This document shows, piece after piece, positions 50,124-56,100 of a stretch of DNA of 64,000 nt. The DNA is from Aplectana chamaeleonis. Lineage: Eukaryota > Nematoda > Chromadorea > Rhabditida > Cosmocercidae. Location: the NCBI GenBank assembly GCA_029168955.1, contig JAPDOI010001171.1:150005-214004 (forward strand). The letters are read 5' to 3'. Under the pieces are notes generated by a model. The model did not search any database. It saw only the letters and a list, made by a program, of their open reading frames with translations, and had not been told where the DNA came from. Position 1 is the first letter of the stretch. The number at the start of each line of letters is the position of its first letter. Position numbers and translations under genes: made by a program.

Positions 50124-53100
50124 GGGGTGTGTATACAAGTCTGTTGGTACCTGCTCGTTGGTGCCCCTGCTTCTACTGAACCCAGCAGACGTTTGAGTGT
50201 ACACAGGGGAACGTTCGAGCGATATAGCGTGCACAACTATATCGCGAAAGTATCCCGCACATTGCATAAAGGTGTCGCCGTCCGGCACACTAAGGCCTCT
50301 GGTCCATAACACCTTAGGATCCGTACCTAGGGAGTCATGGAGTCTTTGGCCACAAGCCACAATTTCGCCACCCTGAACTGTCGATCGCTGTCGAGTGATA
50401 TCCAAAAACTGCCCTATCCAGACTTCTGAGCTATTTCCATGCACCGTTTGCTGCTTTGCAGGAAACCCGCCTCAAGGATAGACCCGTCATCAGCGTCGGA
50501 GAGTACACCATCTACTGCGGTAACGCTGACGATAGGAGAGTGGGAGTCTGTGCAATAGCTGTAAGGAAGGATTTCAATGGTATGGTCAAGGAGTTTGGCT
50601 CAACGTCGTGCCGGAATGCATTCGTACGACAGTGGATCACAGAGGATTCAATCTGTGGATAGTGAGTGCTCATGCGCCCACTGAAACCGCCGAAGACAAT
50701 TCGAAGGATGCGTTTTATGAGGAACTCAATACGTTGCTGGCCAGGATACCTTGTCAACATGCTGTTGTCGTGGGGATTGACGCAAATGCGAAGATGGGAC
50801 TTGATCAGGAATCCGAAGTACTCGGTAAATGGTTCTACCCAGTGGAGCAAACATCGGACAATGGCTACCGCCTTGTCGACTTTTGTGAACGCAGTGGTCT
50901 GATTATTGCATCGACATTCAAGAGGAGTCATCGCCGCCATCAGCTTACGTGGCAGGGACCAACCCGGCTATCTCCAGAAGAGCAGCGGAAGCGGAAGATG
51001 ACAACTTTGAAACTACAGCTTGACTATGTCCTGACGAGGAATATTCCAGTATCGGACATTCGAAGATCTAGAGCTGTGTGGGATGTCGCATTCGATTCGG
51101 ATCACCGTCCTGTTCTGTTGAACTTCACTGCGAGGATTCATAAGAGGAAGCGAGGGGCTCAGCCTCTCCAGAGGATTGACATGACAAGTCTCAGAGATGA
51201 AGAGTGCAGAAGGAATTTCCGACAACGCGTTTCTATTCACATCGGAGTACGGACTAAGAAGAAACTTTGCGACGCGGATTCTTTTGTCAAGTGCATCCAG
51301 GACGCTTCGAAAGAGGCACTCCCGGTTGTACAGCCTAAGAAGAAGTTCGCCTACGTCTCAGAAGAAACAACATCTACCTACAACAGAGTATGTGCTCTCC
51401 GAACTGCAGGAAACTTCGTGGAGGAGAAGCGTCTGAGGAGGAAGTTGCGTCGGCAGCTTCAAAGTGACCGCGAACGAGTGGACGTGTAGAGCTAAGGAGT
51501 TCGAGAAGGCTTGGGAGGAGAAGAATCCGAAGAAAGCCTACACGTTGCTGCGACAGTATAGCGGGAAGATGAAGAGATGTTCTCCTGTCTTGAACACTAC
51601 CAATGGAGTTGCAGTTGGTGATGCGACGCTGCCAATATGGAAGGTTTACTTCAGTTCACTACTGAATCGTCCAGCGCCATCAGTACCTGAGCTCCCGCAT
51701 GTTCAGAGAGCACATTACGATGTCAGTGAGGAACCGCCGACTGAGTCTGAAGTTTTGGATTGTGTCCGGAAAATGAAGAATGGAAAGGCAGGTGGAGATG
51801 ACAACATCACTGCTGAAATGCTGAAAGCTCTTCCTCCGTCTGGGATTCGTGAAATGACCAACACCATCCGTGCTATATGGATGAGCGAAAGGATACCCGA
51901 TTCGTGGAGACACGCGATCATCGTACCTCTTCAAAAGAAGCTATCCGTCACGGATCCTAAGAACTACAGAGGAATCTCTCTACTTCGTGTCATGTACAAG
52001 GTTTTAGAACGTATCATTCTCGAGCGACTTATCAAACATCGTGAAGGAAGGACCAGAGATGAGCAAGCCGGTTTTCGACCTGGAAGATCGACCATCGACC
52101 AAGTGTTCGTCGTGAGAAGAGTAATTGAATCGTGGCAGCGGTTTTCGAAGCCATTACAGCTTGCTTTTTTGAACTTTGAAGCCGCGTTCGACTCTCCTCA
52201 TCGTGATCGATTGCTCAATGCTCTGCGAGCAGATGGAGTCCCGGGAAAGTATGTTCGGTTAATCGAGGACATGAACAAAGGAACAACAGCAGCAGTTCGT
52301 ACACCTGTCGGATTTACGTCAGCTTTCGAGGTGAAAACAGGAGTAAGGCAAAGGAGCCGTTGCAGGACCTTTTCTTTCAACTTCGCCGTTGATGACATCA
52401 TGCGTAGAGTTGCAGAACAGTTTCCTGCGGATGTGATCCTAACACCATCAGGACGCTCCCTTGTCGACCTGGAGTACGCCGACGACATTGTGTTATTCGC
52501 TGAAAACAACGCAAAACTGCAAAGGATTGTGAACCTCGTTTCGAAGTATGCCGCAGCCTATGGACTTCGTCTTCGTCCCGACAAATGCAAGCAGATGTGG
52601 GTCTCTCAGAGGCCTTCAACGGGAGTTTGTGTGGACGGACAACGTATCGAACTGGTGGACGATTTCTGTTATTTGGGCTGTTTGCTGAAGAACGATGGTA
52701 GTTATGCAGCGGATATTCGACAACGATGTGCGAAAGCTACGTCTGCATTCAATTCTCTAACCAAGTGTTTGTGGTCTACCACCATCGCGAAGGAAGTCAA
52801 GTTGCGCGTCCACCTATCCGCTATTCGCCCTATCATGATGTACGGATCGGAGACGTGGGCAGCACCGAAAACGCAGATGGAAAGGTTGGATTGCACGGAG
52901 AGGAAGCTTTTTAGGCGTTTGCTTGGATATTTCTGGCCGCGTGTATGCCATAACGAAGACCTTTACAAGGAAATCGACGCAGTACATCAACGCTTGACAC
53001 GAGGGAGGTGCCAGCATCTCCTAACGCCATCTCAAGCAGCAATGGAAAGTCGACTTCGACTGCTCGGGCATATACTAAGAAGAACGCCGGATCGTCTCGT

Positions 53101-56100
53101 ACAACACGCTTTAAAAATGCTTCCAAATCCTGTCTGGAAACGGCCACCTGGGCGTAGGCGAAAGTTCTGGACGGATGTGGTTAAAGAGGATTTAAAGTCA
53201 CTCGGCATCGAAAGACAGTTCAGGCGCGATGTTTCGTTTCGCAGGAAATGGAATAGTGACAGCTGGATGGAATGTGTTCAAATTGTGGCTGAAGACCGTG
53301 AAAAATGGACACGGCTGACTACTAGGACGGTACACCTCGGTGAAGATGCGGAATGACCGCGTCAGGCGAAAGCCAACCGATTAAGTCAGTAAGTCAAGAT
53401 GCGAAGCGGTTGTTTCCCAAAAAATTCAACTAGGAAAATGGAGAAAACATTTTCAAAATCACATCTCTAGCTTTCTCCAAGCAAAAACAGTTTGACACTG
53501 GCCGAAACGCTCCAACAGAAAGGAACATCAGGAAAGTGGAGTGGGGGAGTCTACAAAGAATTAAAAATATTTTTTGAGAGCCGATTTTCATGGATAAAAT
53601 TTTTAAGTCCTCGAAACAAATCGTTGTGGTATTTCACATAGAAGAGCCCTAGACTTTTCGAAAAAGGACCTATACTTGGTTGAGAAGGTTCATGCGTTAG
53701 TAATTGCGCTTGCTACTGCACTTTCACTGGTTTACGTTTCTGATCAGCAAAATGAAACCGTTTGTGTGAATTAACCAACACCATGTCTTCTTTTCAGAAA
53801 CAAGTATTGGATGCACAAATCTTTTTTCGTACTAGAATAGAACCGAAGAAAGAGAAGTTATTTTCATAACCACAAAGTTCTTCTACGAAGAATAATAAAA
53901 CGGTCTGTTTTTGCGAGTTAAAAGTTTAGGCCTCGGGAATCGGCTCTCGAGAAATATTGATACCTTTTCGTAGACTCATCGACTACACTTCCCTGCAACC
54001 CTTTTTTTTGTTGGAATGTTTCTGTCAGCACCGAATCTTATTTGCTTGCTAGATCCCCTTTCTGATAGGACTTACTTTCACTTTTTTTCTCTTTTATCAC
54101 AAATGTAGTCACCAGCGTTACCAAGCAAAGAATTCAGTAATTCTGTTGAAGAAATGCGTGGCAAAAATGAGATTTGTTCCCGATCAATCGGAGATAAAAA
54201 TATTGTTAGAACTCTAACAAATTGTTCCATAGGAAATGTGTTTACAGGCGTAATTGTGATTACCTACAGCCTCAGCATCCACATAGACGAAGGGGTCGTG
54301 GCAGTTTGCCAGAATATACATAGCAACCACAATCATTCGGAAGACGCCAGTCGATGGCACAGTATGTACTAGCGTCTTTTTCTTTGTGTCTCCGCAGCAA
54401 GAGGGTGGGGTGTAAAGCGCAGCAAGCGCGTGGGAAAGTGGGCGAGGCATGCTTGGTTGTCAATGGTACCGCAACCTTATATTTCGGACGCTGTTGAAAA
54501 AAGCTACAAAAAAAATAATATAAACCCATGCTGGGCTACGGATTAGGTTTTCTACGCGTTACAAAGTATAAATGCTCATATAAAGTTCTGGGAGCCGAGT
54601 TGCGTCATTGATAGGGTACAAAGAGCAACTGCGAAGCTTTTAGCTGCACTTTATTCCCTATTATCGCTGGAACTCGCAGCCCTCAGAACTCTATATGGAT
54701 CTTGAATCGTTGCTAGAATGAAATTTTCGAGACGTTGGCAAGACTTCTTCTGTTTTTCTCACTTTGCTTTCGATAACTTTAAGCTTACAGTCCTTATCAC
54801 AATGAAGTCCGCACATTGGCCAGAAATCTGAGCCTTTTTGAAACAGAGCGCTTTCTATCACGATAGAAACCGTTTAATTTTTTTTCGACTTGCCGTGATG
54901 TACATATTTATGTTTACTCGTTAAAATCTAGGTGAGTTTTGATGTCATGTACATAATCTCTTGACTCTGATCCTCCCCTCTCCCTCAAGTTGAAATCCAA
55001 CACGGTTGCGTCATTTTGACATTCCATGGGTGTTGTCACGGTGGATTTGAAGTCGTGAGACACCACTGATTTGTTGAAGATGAACCAGCCCGCATCTGTA
55101 GTCTGCATTTTCACACCATGCCATTATCATGACTAAATTATTTCTCATCATCTTTCTTTTTCTTTTCTGCATGACTATTTACATATGGTGGTCGACGCGG
55201 AGTGGTCCGTCATATAGGTATTTTCTGCCGATCATGTAGACTGCACCCCACATGCAGAGACAGGCAGAGACCCGGACTCCTCGGGGATAACCGCGTGACC
55301 TTCAGCACTGATGGTGGGGTTTTCTCCACCGACCGCGGGAGCTAGCGGGCTGACCGTGGTTAAATTCGGACCCACCGCGGGGCATTCCGAACTCACAGCG
55401 GTGCTTTCTGGACCGACCGCGGGAGCTCGCGGGCTGACCGTGTTGAAATTCGGACCAACCGCATGACATTCCGGACTGACAGTGGTGCTTTCTAGGCTGA
55501 CCGCGGGAGTTAGCGTTCTGACCGCGGTAGATTGCGTACTGACCGCGGGAGCTCGCGGACTAACGGCGGGAGCTCGCGTACTGACCGCGAGAGCTCGCGG
55601 ACTGACCGCGGGAGCTCGCGTACTGACCGCGGGAGCTCGCGGACTGACCGCGGGAGCTCGCGGACTGACCGCGGGAGCTCGCGGACTGACCGCGGGAGCT
55701 TGCGAACTGACCGCGAGCGGAAACCGGTTCGACCAACGCGCATCCCGGTGGCGGTCCGCTATTTGCGCGCGGTCAGGTTTTCACTTTGTCCGAGTTCTTC
55801 GCGGTTTGTGAAATTTTTCTCGTCCAAGGAGTGCTGCATCGACTGTAACAGATGGTAGTCGGATGGTGCCAGGTCTGGGCTGTATGGCGGATGGGGCACG
55901 ACTTCCCAGCCCGATTCCTCAATTTATTCCGGAGTGATTTTCGCGACATGCGGACGAGCGTTGTCGTGGAGGAATTTTGTCGACGTCGTTTCGACACCTT
56001 GACGTCGCAGTGCTTGATCCACGCGGTTCAATTGATCTTTGTAGATGTCCGTCGTAACTGTTTGACCCGAATCCAGAACTTCAGAGTACACCAAACCTTT

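Larger units (their letters stand above)
50335..53397 (+). mobile_element. RTE-clade LINE
   Basis: A single endonuclease plus reverse transcriptase polyprotein region followed by a very short 3' UTR and a TAAGTCAGTAAGTCAAG tail, the short tandem-repeat tail typical of RTE elements. The 5' boundary is not certain; it may extend back to the ATT microsatellite. Lies, in opposite orientation, in the proposed XPO5 intron between 54268 and 45851. Confidence 0.85.

Noticed and set aside
49952..50236. Asn-rich 94-residue minus-strand protein
   Set aside because: The poly-Asn run is the translation of the (ATT)n microsatellite.
55482..55811. Repeat protein with LTAGARG units
   Set aside because: It is a product of the 21-bp minisatellite period; the opposite strand is equally open.
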